A DNA stretch of 64,000 nt from JALHVH01 sp964585685 (GTDB lineage Bacteria > Acidobacteriota > Aminicenantia > Aminicenantales > Saccharicenantaceae): positions 1 through 64,000 of the forward strand of contig CAZPEP010000018.1 in NCBI GenBank assembly GCA_964585685.1. The letters run 5' to 3'. Both the position numbers and the translations under genes were made by a program. Positions 43,693 to 51,898 of this stretch are shown one piece after another. Below the pieces are notes generated by a model. It worked only from the letters and a program-made list of their open reading frames with translations, ran no database searches and was not told the origin of the DNA. Within the stretch, counting starts at the first letter, position 1. The number at the start of each line of letters is the position of its first letter.

Positions 43693-45627
43693 TTAGTTCT
43701 TTTTCTCGTCGTCGACAACCTCGGCGTCGATGACCTCTTCTTCGGGGCCGCCGGAGGACGCTGATCCGCCGTCGTGCGGCGAGGGCCCCTCGGCGCCGCC
43801 GCCCGCAGGCTCCGGGCCGGGCTGGGCCCCGGCCTGCTGATAGAGGGTTTCGGTGAGCTTGTGGGAGACCCGGGACAGCGATTCCCATGCGGATTTGATG
43901 GTCTCGAGGTCTTCCCCCGCGATCGCCTTCCGAGTATTCTCGATCTCGGTCTGGACCTTCATCGCCTCAGCCTCAGGGATGCGGTCCTTGTTCTCCTTGA
44001 GGAGCTTCTCCAAGCTGTAGACGAGCTGATCGGCCTGGTTTCGGGCATCGATGACCTCCCGCCTTTTCTTGTCCTCGGCTGAGTGGGACTCCGCGTCCTG
44101 GACCATCCGGTCGATCTCCTTCTCGTCGAGCCCGCTGTGCCCGGTGATCGTGATGGCCTGCTGTTTCCCCGTTCCTATGTCCCGGGCAGAGACGTGGAGG
44201 ATGCCGTTGGCGTCGATGTCGAAGATCACCTCGATCTTGGGGACCCCGCGGTGGGCCGGCGGGATGCCATCAAGGTGGAACCGGCCAAGCGTCCGGTTGG
44301 CGGAAGCCATCTCCCGCTCGCCCTGGAGGACGTGGATCTCGACGCTCGGCTGATCGTCCGACGCCGTCGAGAAGACCTCGGCCTTCTTAGTTGGGATGGT
44401 GGTGTTGCGCGGGATCATCTTCGTGAACACCCCGCCCAGGGTCTCGATGCCCAAGGTCAGGGGAGTGACGTCGAGGAGGAGAACGTCCTTGACCTCGCCC
44501 GACAGGACAGCGCCCTGGATGCCGGCGCCAACAGCCACGACCTCGTCGGGGTTAACGCCCTTGTGCGGCTCCTTGCCGAAGATGTCTTTGACCAACTGCT
44601 GGATTCGGGGCGCCCGCGTCTGGCCTCCGACGAGGATGACTTCATCGATGGCCTCAGCCTTCAGGTTGGCGTCGGCCAGGGCCTGGCGGCAGGGCCCGAT
44701 GGACCTCTCGACGAGGTCCTCCATCAGGCTCTCGAGCTTGGCCCGGGTCATCTTCATCAGGAGGTGCTTCGGGCCGGACGCGTCGGCGGTGATGAACGGC
44801 AGGTTGATCTCGGTCTCCATCGTCGTCGACAGCTCGATCTTAGCCTTCTCGGCGGCCTCCTTGAGCCGCTGGAGGGACATCTTGTCACGGGAGAGGTCGA
44901 TGCCCGATTCCTTCCTGAACTCGCCGACCAGCCAGTCCTGGATCTTCTGGTCGATGTCGTCGCCGCCGAGGTGCGTATCGCCGTTGGTCGACTTGACTTC
45001 GACGACGCCCTCCCCGACCTCAAGAATGGAGATGTCGAACGTGCCGCCGCCGAAATCGTAGACGGCTATGACCTGATCCTTTTTCTTGTCCATGCCATAG
45101 GCCAAGGCGGCCGCGGTCGGCTCGTTGATGATACGGACGACCTCGAGCCCGGCGATCTTGCCGGCGTCCTTAGTCGCCTTCCGCTGGCTGTCGTTGAAAT
45201 AAGCCGGAACGGTGATGACGGCCTTGTCGACCCTCTCCCCGAGATAGTCTTCGGCGGCCTTCTTAAGCTTCTTCAGAATGTAGGCGGAAACCTCCGGCGG
45301 GGCATAGCGCTTGCCCAGCGCTTCGACTTCGACGCCTCCGTTCGGGGCTTCGATCACCTTGAAGGGGACCTGTTTGATCTCCTGTTCGACCTCGGCGAAG
45401 CGCCGGCCCATGAACCTCTTTATGGAATAAATAGTATTCTCCGGGTTGGTAACTCTCTGCCTCTTAGCGACCTGGCCAGAGAGGATCTCACCCTTCGGCG
45501 TAAATGCGACTACGGAAGGGGTCGTCCTTCCTCCCTCTTCATTCGGTATGACCGTTGTCTTGTCGCCCTCCATGATGGCGACGCACGAATTCGTCGTCCC
45601 AAGATCGATGCCGATAATCTTTGCCAT
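43693..45627 (-). CDS. dnaK: Full-length chaperone protein DnaK (HspR operon copy)
   Basis: 644 residues, normal DnaK length. ATPase domain motifs are GIDLGTTNSCVAIMEGD, YDFGGGTFDISILE and VILVGGQTRAPRIQQ; the linker is DVLLLDVTPLTLGIETLGG. The beta substrate domain and complete helical lid are present, with an acidic C-terminus ending EVIDAEVVDDEKKN. AAAGGAGG lies just before the ATG. Its promoter (45658-45686) lies in a short AT-rich stretch with inverted repeats. Probably the main Hsp70; GrpE may come from the other operon. Confidence 0.96.
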   Translation of the reverse strand: MAKIIGIDLGTTNSCVAIMEGDKTTVIPNEEGGRTTPSVVAFTPKGEILSGQVAKRQRVTNPENTIYSIKRFMGRRFAEVEQEIKQVPFKVIEAPNGGVEVEALGKRYAPPEVSAYILKKLKKAAEDYLGERVDKAVITVPAYFNDSQRKATKDAGKIAGLEVVRIINEPTAAALAYGMDKKKDQVIAVYDFGGGTFDISILEVGEGVVEVKSTNGDTHLGGDDIDQKIQDWLVGEFRKESGIDLSRDKMSLQRLKEAAEKAKIELSTTMETEINLPFITADASGPKHLLMKMTRAKLESLMEDLVERSIGPCRQALADANLKAEAIDEVILVGGQTRAPRIQQLVKDIFGKEPHKGVNPDEVVAVGAGIQGAVLSGEVKDVLLLDVTPLTLGIETLGGVFTKMIPRNTTIPTKKAEVFSTASDDQPSVEIHVLQGEREMASANRTLGRFHLDGIPPAHRGVPKIEVIFDIDANGILHVSARDIGTGKQQAITITGHSGLDEKEIDRMVQDAESHSAEDKKRREVIDARNQADQLVYSLEKLLKENKDRIPEAEAMKVQTEIENTRKAIAGEDLETIKSAWESLSRVSHKLTETLYQQAGAQPGPEPAGGGAEGPSPHDGGSASSGGPEEEVIDAEVVDDEKKN

Positions 45628-45657
45628 TATTTCCTCCTTTTTTGTTAGTTGAATACT

Positions 45658-45686
45658 AATATATTATATGAGCGTGTCATTGTCAA
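45658..45686 (-). promoter_or_regulatory. Promoter of dnaK-dnaJ-hspR-sigma-dnaC operon, with candidate operator
   Basis: Minus strand TTGACA (45686-45681), a 17-nt spacer and TATATT (45663-45658). A perfect TTAGT-N5-ACTAA repeat (45645-45659) overlaps the -10 and start. TAGTTGA (45646-45652) and TCAACTA (45683-45689) flank the promoter. These are candidate HspR sites. Confidence 0.6.
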
Positions 45687-45750
45687 CTATTAATTAAATT
45701 TTTTTATTTGCGATCAATATCGGAAAAAGGCCTTTTTTTGACGTTCGGGG

Positions 45751-46392
45751 CTATTCAGGCCGCGGCAGCCAGACGAGCCCCTTCAGCCCTTCGGTAAGGG
45801 CCCAATACATCGCCTGGCCTTCTTTGGGGTCTTCAAAGCTTATTTCAATAATGGTCATCGTCCGCTTCTGCCCTCTCAGCTTGAGTGTCTTTAGGGGGAG
45901 GCCTATGTACCATTTCACGTCCCGCCAGACGCCTGAAAGCCCTCTTGCCCGCGTGACGACCGAGATCTTCGTCCCGTTCGCGAGCTCCAACGTGTAGACG
46001 GGGGGCATGTCCTTGACCTCGAGCGCTTCGAGCTCGAATTCGCCGGGCTTGATCGATACCGTTTCCGGCTCACCGGGCTTGATAACGCGCCGCTGCGGTA
46101 CCGTCAGGGCGGTTTTCCGGGTCAGCGATTGGGCCTTGAACGGGACCGGCGTCCCCCAGAACCTGATCCGCGTCGGCACCCATCGCTTCAGAAGGAACCC
46201 TCGGGCTTTGAGGTCGATCGTCCTCGCCCCGAGGTTCATCATGAAATAAAAGTCCGGGGTCATGGCCAGCGTCAATTCCTCTTCGATGACCCTGTTTTCC
46301 GCGACGGCCCCCGGTATCTCTTGTCCCCGGGCAAAGGCCGGCCATACGGCTCCGGCCAGTGTGAGGGCGATGACGATCAGGATTCGGCGCAT
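45751..46392 (-). CDS. Hypothetical exported protein
   Basis: 213 residues with an N-terminal signal peptide (about 1-23). The remainder is soluble and beta-rich, with no catalytic motif I recognise. It starts 7 nt after the stop of an L,D-transpeptidase gene and is probably its operon partner, so a role in the cell envelope is inferred. A run of aaaaaggccttttttt near 45724-45739 may help end transcription. Confidence 0.65.
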   Translation of the reverse strand: MRRILIVIALTLAGAVWPAFARGQEIPGAVAENRVIEEELTLAMTPDFYFMMNLGARTIDLKARGFLLKRWVPTRIRFWGTPVPFKAQSLTRKTALTVPQRRVIKPGEPETVSIKPGEFELEALEVKDMPPVYTLELANGTKISVVTRARGLSGVWRDVKWYIGLPLKTLKLRGQKRTMTIIEISFEDPKEGQAMYWALTEGLKGLVWLPRPE

Positions 46393-46399
46393 GGTCGTC

Positions 46400-47035
46400 T
46401 CAATAGATATAGATCTTCGTCCCTATAGAGGCGGCCTTGAAAAGAATTTTCAGGTCTTCATCGCCTATCCGGACGCAGCCGTGAGTGACGTTCCTTCCGA
46501 GGAGGCGTGTATAAAGGGTCCCGTGGAGGAAGTATCCGCTTCCGAAGCCCAGTGCGTAGTCGCCCAACTCTCCGCCGACGACCCGGTCATTCTTGTTCTT
46601 CGGGATGGGCTCGCCTTCCTCGATGAAGGCCCAGTCCGGCTTCACCCAATAAGGGTTCTCGACTTTGGATTTGACGGCGTACTCACCGCGAGGCGTGTCG
46701 AAGATCCACTGCCGCTTTCCGCTCGGGTCCGGAAGGATATCACCGCTCCCCGTCGAAACGAACCCCTGACGGACGATCTCCGTCCCTTTTTTCATATAAA
46801 ACCTGTTGGCGCCCGTGTCGATGACGATGTACAGGCCTTTTGGCGCCAGAGCGTCGAACTTCTTCTTCAAGGCCGCGGCGGACTTGCGGATGACCGCTTC
46901 GCGGGCCGGTTCCGGCCCGGCCCGGCGCCACCCGGCGAATTGGCGGATCCCCACGATCGTTCCATAGCCCACGGCCAGGAGGGCCATCAGGTAGCCTGCG
47001 GCCGCCAGGAACAGGAACGCTTTTTTCAGGGACAT
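46400..47035 (-). CDS. L,D-transpeptidase (YkuD domain), membrane-anchored
   Basis: 211 residues. One N-terminal transmembrane anchor (about 5-27), then a YkuD domain with LYIVIDTGANRFYMKKGTE near its start. The catalytic motif HGTLYTRLLGRNVTHGCVRI holds the nucleophile Cys. Such enzymes make 3-3 peptidoglycan crosslinks or attach lipoproteins to peptidoglycan in the periplasm. It lies 10 nt after another YkuD gene. Confidence 0.88.
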   Translation of the reverse strand: MSLKKAFLFLAAAGYLMALLAVGYGTIVGIRQFAGWRRAGPEPAREAVIRKSAAALKKKFDALAPKGLYIVIDTGANRFYMKKGTEIVRQGFVSTGSGDILPDPSGKRQWIFDTPRGEYAVKSKVENPYWVKPDWAFIEEGEPIPKNKNDRVVGGELGDYALGFGSGYFLHGTLYTRLLGRNVTHGCVRIGDEDLKILFKAASIGTKIYIY

Positions 47036-47045
47036 GTCATAGCCG

Positions 47046-48134
47046 TTATTCGTCCCTGAGGACCTTGACGATGGGGCTCTCGCTTTCCAGGGTCCCGACG
47101 ATCGTCACCGGGGTCCCAACGGAGACCATGCTGAACAGCTCGTCCATGACCCTGTCGTCCACGGAAACGCAGCCCCGTGTCAAGCTGTCCTCCCCTCCAC
47201 CATGGATCTCGACAAGCCCCCCGATCCCGACCCAATAAGGGATCTCCCTCTTCTGCTTGGCCGCGGCGAACCGCCGCCGGTCCTCTTCGTTGGGGTAATT
47301 GATGAGCAGCGCCTTGTAGAAACGACTGGCGGCGTTCTTCTTCGTGACCTGGTAACGGCCCTCGGGCGTGGCGTCGTCGCCGGAGTGGAGCTTGTCGGAA
47401 AGCCCGTTGAATCCTAGCCCGACATCGAACTCAGCCACGGCGACGCCTTTCTTGTAGACGATCATCCTCTTTTCCAATTTGATGACGAGGAGGACCGTCG
47501 TCCCTTTCGCCCGCGACTCCTGGACGGTCTCCTCGGCGAGCCTCCTCCAGGCTTCGATCTGGGAGGGGTCCTGATATCGGCTGAGGAACTTCAGGCAGAG
47601 GACCTCGGCATCCTTGATGACCTCGCGGGCGGCTCGGATCTTGACGAGGGCCTCGTCGTACCTGGCCCCGTCGGTAATCAGCACGGCTTCCTGGAGCATG
47701 AGCCCGGCCTGGGTCAGCGATCCGCGGGCCCGCCCCCGCTCGTTGAGGGCCAGGGTGATGTCGTTGAGGGTACCGACTCTCTTTCGGAGGATCCGGACCT
47801 CTTCCTTGATCCTGTCGCGCTTCTCTTCCTTGTCCTTCAGGGTCCGGACGAGCAACGCGTCTCCGGCCACGAGCGTCCTACGGAACTCGTTCCGGAGGGG
47901 ACCATACTCCCTGAAACAACCCAGCTTAAGGTTCTCATTCGCCAGGGCCTGTCTGGCCCGCTTGACGTTCCCGAGGTACTCTTCGTATTCCCCAGCGGCG
48001 AAAAGAGAAACACCGGCCCTCCAGAGGTCCCGCTCCTGCTGAACAGCGAGCCCCGCCTCTGGAGGAACCGGTGGCGTTTTACAGCCCGTGAGATATGCCG
48101 CTAGGAAATAGAGAACTATTCTACGGAATCTCAC
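47046..48134 (-). CDS. L,D-transpeptidase lipoprotein with coiled-coil middle
   Basis: 362 residues from a GTG. The N-terminus has a lipobox (AAYLTGC, Cys about residue 18), so it is predicted to be a lipoprotein. Residues about 30-200 are helical and Arg/Glu-rich. The C-terminal YkuD domain has VIKLEKRMIVYKKGVAVAEFDVGLG and catalytic EIHGGGEDSLTRGCVSV. A likely periplasmic peptidoglycan crosslinker held at a membrane. It lies 33 nt after the helical lipoprotein gene, suggesting linked function. Confidence 0.86.
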   Translation of the reverse strand: MRFRRIVLYFLAAYLTGCKTPPVPPEAGLAVQQERDLWRAGVSLFAAGEYEEYLGNVKRARQALANENLKLGCFREYGPLRNEFRRTLVAGDALLVRTLKDKEEKRDRIKEEVRILRKRVGTLNDITLALNERGRARGSLTQAGLMLQEAVLITDGARYDEALVKIRAAREVIKDAEVLCLKFLSRYQDPSQIEAWRRLAEETVQESRAKGTTVLLVIKLEKRMIVYKKGVAVAEFDVGLGFNGLSDKLHSGDDATPEGRYQVTKKNAASRFYKALLINYPNEEDRRRFAAAKQKREIPYWVGIGGLVEIHGGGEDSLTRGCVSVDDRVMDELFSMVSVGTPVTIVGTLESESPIVKVLRDE

Positions 48135-48167
48135 AAAAGAACAAAGACCTGTTATTCGGGGTCGCCC

Positions 48168-48761
48168 TTATCTGCCCTTGACCTTTTCGATGGCGGCCTT
48201 GACCTGGTCGGCGATGACGACGGCCTTGTCCTTGACGACAACAGCCTTGTCCTTAGCGCCGAAATAGTCCTGCGCATCAATGGCGGCCTGAACGTCGGCG
48301 AACGAGGTTTCGATCCCGGCGAGGTCGGCCTTCATGGCTTCGATGTCGGCTTTGGTGCCCTTGCCCTTGGGGGCCTTCTCGAGAAGGGCCACGGCTTCGT
48401 CAAGAGCGGCCTTGGCTTCGATCTGAGCCTGGACGGCGGCGTTCTTGGCTTCCTCGATCCTGGCGGGAATGAGGACCTTGACGGCGTCGGCGTCGGTGAC
48501 GAGCTTGGCCAGCATTTCCTTGGCCTTTCCGTACTTCTTGAAGAACTTCTTGGACTGGGCGGTGACCTCGTCGTTGGCGAGGGTCAGATCGTCATTGAGC
48601 TTCTTGAGCTCGTCCTTGGCGTAAATATCGCCCTTCGCCTGGGCAACCGCCTCGATGGCGGCCTTGGCGGTGTCCATCTGCTGGGTGGGCTGCTTGGCGC
48701 AGCTCGTGAAAACAAAAGCGACCATGAGACCAAAAGCTAAAACTTTGATGAAATTTTTCAT
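48168..48761 (-). CDS. Helical lipoprotein, possible peptidoglycan/outer-membrane tether
   Basis: 197 residues. A signal peptide with lipobox (VFTSC) precedes a Lys/Ala/Glu-rich, wholly helical mature part. The composition recalls Braun-type and Lpp-like lipoproteins, which L,D-transpeptidases link to peptidoglycan; the last residues are KVKGR. ATG 48761 has AAAGGAGGT at the right distance, whereas ATG 48767 is too close and the frame extension to 48884 is not convincing. First gene of a four-gene set with two L,D-transpeptidases. Confidence 0.75.
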   Translation of the reverse strand: MKNFIKVLAFGLMVAFVFTSCAKQPTQQMDTAKAAIEAVAQAKGDIYAKDELKKLNDDLTLANDEVTAQSKKFFKKYGKAKEMLAKLVTDADAVKVLIPARIEEAKNAAVQAQIEAKAALDEAVALLEKAPKGKGTKADIEAMKADLAGIETSFADVQAAIDAQDYFGAKDKAVVVKDKAVVIADQVKAAIEKVKGR

Positions 48762-49108
48762 CTCCATAACCTCCTTTGTGGTTTTTTTGATGGTTTGTAC
48801 TTTATGAGGAGACCATTGTTGCGTTCGCTTTCTAATGATTTCCACCTCCTCTTCTTGAACTCCGGGCTTGCGTACCGGAACCATGTATCTTCATTCAAAT
48901 CCTCGGCTTATTATGCGATCGGGCGTGTTCGATTAGGGCAGGCCGGCGTCTTTTCCGACAAAAATCTCCGCGTTCTCGCTCATATTGTGCTTCGCCACTT
49001 CTTCATTCTCTAAAACTTGAACGATTCTCCACCTTAAATAAATTAATAGCACAGTCCCGCCCCGTTGTCAATCTCCCGCCCCCGCTCAGGGGTTCTTCTC
49101 CCTCCGCC
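48762..49108 (-). promoter_or_regulatory. Long untranslated leader and promoter upstream of the lipoprotein operon
   Basis: This 347-nt gap has no convincing gene. A strong promoter, TTGACA (49071-49066), a 17-nt spacer and TATTAA (49048-49043), would start a leader of about 275 nt. The leader is less GC-rich than neighbouring genes, has an internal GAGGAGGT, and contains only very short ORFs. Function is unknown. Confidence 0.55.
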
Positions 49109-50458
49109 CTACTTGTCCGGGTCGATGATGAAGCCTTCCTTCATCATCCATTGGACCTCGTTCCGGGCCTGGCGGATGGTCTCGTCGGCCATCTTGAACC
49201 TCTCCTCGGCGGAGAAACTGAAGCGGGCCACGCCCTGTTTAATGGCCATGGAGCCGACCGCGACGGCCTCGCGCGGGAAGACCTCCCACTGATCCATGTT
49301 GGGGATGATGTATTCCTCGTGGATGCCCTTGTCCTCGGCGACCTTTGCCAGTTCCTCCGCGGCAGCGATGCACATCTCGTCGGTGATCGTCTTCGCCCGG
49401 ACATCGAGGGCGCCGCGGAAGATGCCCGGGAAGCCAAGCGAGTTGTTGACCTGATTGGGGAAATCGGACCGTCCAGTGGCGAACACCTTCGCCCCGGCCT
49501 CCTTGGCCTCCCAGGGCCAGATCTCGGGGATAGGATTGGCGCAGGCGAAGACGATGGAATTCGGGGCCATCGACTTGATCCACTCGGGCTTGATGGTCCC
49601 AGGGCCAGGCTTGGACACGCCGACCAGAACGTCGGCGCCGACGATGGCGTCCGCGGCCTGCCCGATGCGGCCCTTCGGATTCGTCCGCATGCAGAGGTCC
49701 CATTTTTCCTTGAACTTGGCCTGGAGCTCTTCCCGGTCGGCGCGGTCACGGGACAGGATGCCCTTGGTATCGACGGAGAGAATGTTCTCCGGGCTGAATC
49801 CCGCCTTCATCATCATCCGGGCGATGTTGATGCCGGACGCCCCGGATCCGAGGACGACGCCCTTGGCCTCGCGGATGTCCTTCTTGACGATCTTGAGGGC
49901 ATTGATCAGGCCGGCCACCGTGACGCAGGCCGTGCCCTGCTGGTCGTCGTGCCAGACCGGGATCTCGCACTGTTCGCGCAGGGTGTCGAGGATCTTGAAA
50001 CACTTGGGCTGGGCGATGTCCTCGAGGTTATAGCCGCCGAAGGAAGGCTGAAGCGCCTTGGCGATTTCGATGATCTTGTCCGGGTCCTTTTCGGCCAGGC
50101 AGATCGGGAACGCGTCCACGCCGCCCAGGTACTTATACAGGATCCCCTTCCCTTCCATGACCGGGAGGCCCGCTTCGGGGCCGATGTCCCCGAGGCCGAG
50201 GACCCGGGTCCCGTCGCTGATCACTGCGACGCTGTTCCACTTGTTCGTGTACAGATAGGCCTTTTCCTTGTCGGCGGCGATCTCCTTGCAAACCGCGGCC
50301 ACGCCGGGCGTGTACCAGATGGCGAAATCGTTGAAATCGCGCACACGGCACTTAAGCGAAGTGCCCATCTTGCCCTTGTAGAACTTGTGGAGACGGGGAG
50401 CGTCCTTGGACGGCTGCGCGGCCTTCTCCAACAGCTCTTCGACAGTGACTTCTTTCAT
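49109..50458 (-). CDS. Malate dehydrogenase (oxaloacetate-decarboxylating), malic enzyme
   Basis: 449 residues. FAIWYTPGVAAVCKEIAADKEKAYLYTNKWNSVAVISDGTRVLGLGDIGPEAGLPVMEGK is the malic enzyme N-terminal domain. HDDQQGTACVTVAGL precedes the NAD(P)-binding GSGASGINIARMM. FACANPIPEIWP and FATGRSDFPNQVNNSLGFPGIFRGAL follow. It converts malate to pyruvate and CO2, linking the TCA cycle to pyruvate and NAD(P)H. Its promoter -35 overlaps the stop of the upstream MBL gene. Confidence 0.95.
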   Translation of the reverse strand: MKEVTVEELLEKAAQPSKDAPRLHKFYKGKMGTSLKCRVRDFNDFAIWYTPGVAAVCKEIAADKEKAYLYTNKWNSVAVISDGTRVLGLGDIGPEAGLPVMEGKGILYKYLGGVDAFPICLAEKDPDKIIEIAKALQPSFGGYNLEDIAQPKCFKILDTLREQCEIPVWHDDQQGTACVTVAGLINALKIVKKDIREAKGVVLGSGASGINIARMMMKAGFSPENILSVDTKGILSRDRADREELQAKFKEKWDLCMRTNPKGRIGQAADAIVGADVLVGVSKPGPGTIKPEWIKSMAPNSIVFACANPIPEIWPWEAKEAGAKVFATGRSDFPNQVNNSLGFPGIFRGALDVRAKTITDEMCIAAAEELAKVAEDKGIHEEYIIPNMDQWEVFPREAVAVGSMAIKQGVARFSFSAEERFKMADETIRQARNEVQWMMKEGFIIDPDK

Positions 50459-50493
50459 TCATGGACCTCCTATAATAAAATTAATGGAACTAC

Positions 50494-50523
50494 ATCATAA
50501 AGAAGGATGCCGACGAAAGTCAA
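50494..50523 (-). promoter_or_regulatory. Promoter for malic enzyme
   Basis: Minus strand TTGACT (50523-50518), an 18-nt spacer and TATGAT (50499-50494). The -35 overlaps the stop codon of the preceding MBL gene, so malic enzyme can be expressed separately from the nuo operon. Confidence 0.6.
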
Positions 50524-51428
50524 CCCGTTCGTCCGCGATTCCGTTCTTCGCGGATCCCGCGCGTTCCGCCCCTCTCGCTCATGAGTTCCTTGAACTTATA
50601 TTCTCGCCCCGTTTTTCCGATCTTCCCGAAGAACCGGTGCGGATCGTGGCTGAACCCGAGCACCCAATCTCCGGCCAGCGCCCGGGCACAAATCTTCTTC
50701 TTGTTGTCCAAGGTCTCCGCCGGAAAGAGATCGTAGCTCATGATGGCGTCCGGTCCGACGTGGGCGGCCGTCGGGATGAGATCGCCCGCGAAAAAGAATG
50801 TCGCCCCGCCGTCCGTGATCTTCAGGCACTGGTGAAAAGCCGTGTGCCCGGGGAGGAAAACGGCCTCCACGCCGTCGGCGATCTCCTCGTCCGCCTCGAT
50901 GAGGTCCAGTCGCCCCGAGGCCTCGAGAGGCCTTAGTCGCCGCGGAATATAGCTCGGCTTGTCCCGAGCGACGGGGTGGAGGGCGGCGGCCCATTCACCC
51001 TTTCGGACGACGTACCGGGCTTTGGGGAACGCCGCAACGACGGCCCCAAAGGCGTCCCTCTTCACGTTCCCCCCGCAATGGTCGAAATGGAGGTGCGAAT
51101 TGAAGACAATGTCGATGTCCTCGGGCCGGCAGCCGAGCGCGGCCAACGGGACCTCGAGGTTGGGATCCCCGCCGAATCCGTAGATGTCCAGGTATCTCCG
51201 GTCGAGGAGCGTCCCGATGCCCGTATCGGCAAGGATGAGGGCCTTCGGCGTCCGGACCAGGAAGCAGTTCAGGGCGAGGGGGACCCTGTTCTCGGAGTCA
51301 GGAGGGCATTCCCTGGACCAGACGGACCGGGGAACGATCCCGAACATCGCTCCCCCGTCGACCTTGAAGGCGCCCGCGGAGAACCCCGTGATCGAGATCC
51401 TTCCGAAGGTTCGGGTTTCCGCGCTCAC
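50520..51428 (-). CDS. MBL-fold metallo-hydrolase (nuo operon)
   Basis: 302 residues from a GTG that overlaps the nuoI stop (GTGA). Motifs are VFNSHLHFDHCGGN (HxHxDH metal site), LPGHTAFHQCL, FAGDLIPTAAHV and a late SHDPH histidine. It resembles quorum-quenching lactonase/RNase-unrelated MBL hydrolases, but the substrate is unknown. Placement at the end of the nuoA-I operon is unexplained by known complex I function. Confidence 0.85.
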   Translation of the reverse strand: MSAETRTFGRISITGFSAGAFKVDGGAMFGIVPRSVWSRECPPDSENRVPLALNCFLVRTPKALILADTGIGTLLDRRYLDIYGFGGDPNLEVPLAALGCRPEDIDIVFNSHLHFDHCGGNVKRDAFGAVVAAFPKARYVVRKGEWAAALHPVARDKPSYIPRRLRPLEASGRLDLIEADEEIADGVEAVFLPGHTAFHQCLKITDGGATFFFAGDLIPTAAHVGPDAIMSYDLFPAETLDNKKKICARALAGDWVLGFSHDPHRFFGKIGKTGREYKFKELMSERGGTRGIREERNRGRTG

Positions 51429-51898
51429 TTCAGGAGGTCCTCTTTTTCATAAAGGAGGTCCGCCCGGCTTCGCTCGGCGGCCTCGAGGATCCCTGTGTCC
51501 ATCCGGATGGCGTCCTCGGGGCACGCCTCGACGCAGAAACCGCAGAAGCAACAGCGGGCGATGTCGATCGTATACCGGGACGGCGTCCTCTGGACCTCGG
51601 GATCCTGGTCCTCGGCCGCCTCGATTGTGATGCACTCCGAGGGGCAAACGGTCGCGCAAAGCATGCAGGCGACGCATCGGGGCCGGCCGTCTTCCCTTCG
51701 GACGAGGCGGTGCAGACTGCGGTGGCGGAGGGATATCGGCTTCCGCTCCTCCGGGTACTGGATGGTCACGGCCCCCGGCCGGCGCGTCCTCAACCCAAAG
51801 AGGGCGAACGTGTGACGACCCATGTTGACGAAGAAATGGCGCGACGTGATCAGGGCGCCCCTAATGATCTCGGCAAAATAGCCGACGGCGTTCCTCAC
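51425..51898 (-). CDS. nuoI: NADH-quinone oxidoreductase subunit I (8Fe-8S ferredoxin)
   Basis: 157 residues with two [4Fe-4S] motifs: CVACMLCATVCPSECI and CCFCGFCVEACPEDAI. A basic N-terminal segment with GRHTFALFGLRTRRPG and YPEERKPISLRHRSLHRLV matches NuoI. It relays electrons towards quinone in the peripheral arm. It overlaps nuoH by 4 nt. After it comes an MBL gene, not nuoJ. Confidence 0.93.
   Translation of the reverse strand: MRNAVGYFAEIIRGALITSRHFFVNMGRHTFALFGLRTRRPGAVTIQYPEERKPISLRHRSLHRLVRREDGRPRCVACMLCATVCPSECITIEAAEDQDPEVQRTPSRYTIDIARCCFCGFCVEACPEDAIRMDTGILEAAERSRADLLYEKEDLLK

Noticed and set aside
48795..49013. 72-residue plus-strand open frame in the lipoprotein leader
   Set aside because: No Shine-Dalgarno and no recognisable sequence; the region is better explained as a 5' leader on the other strand.
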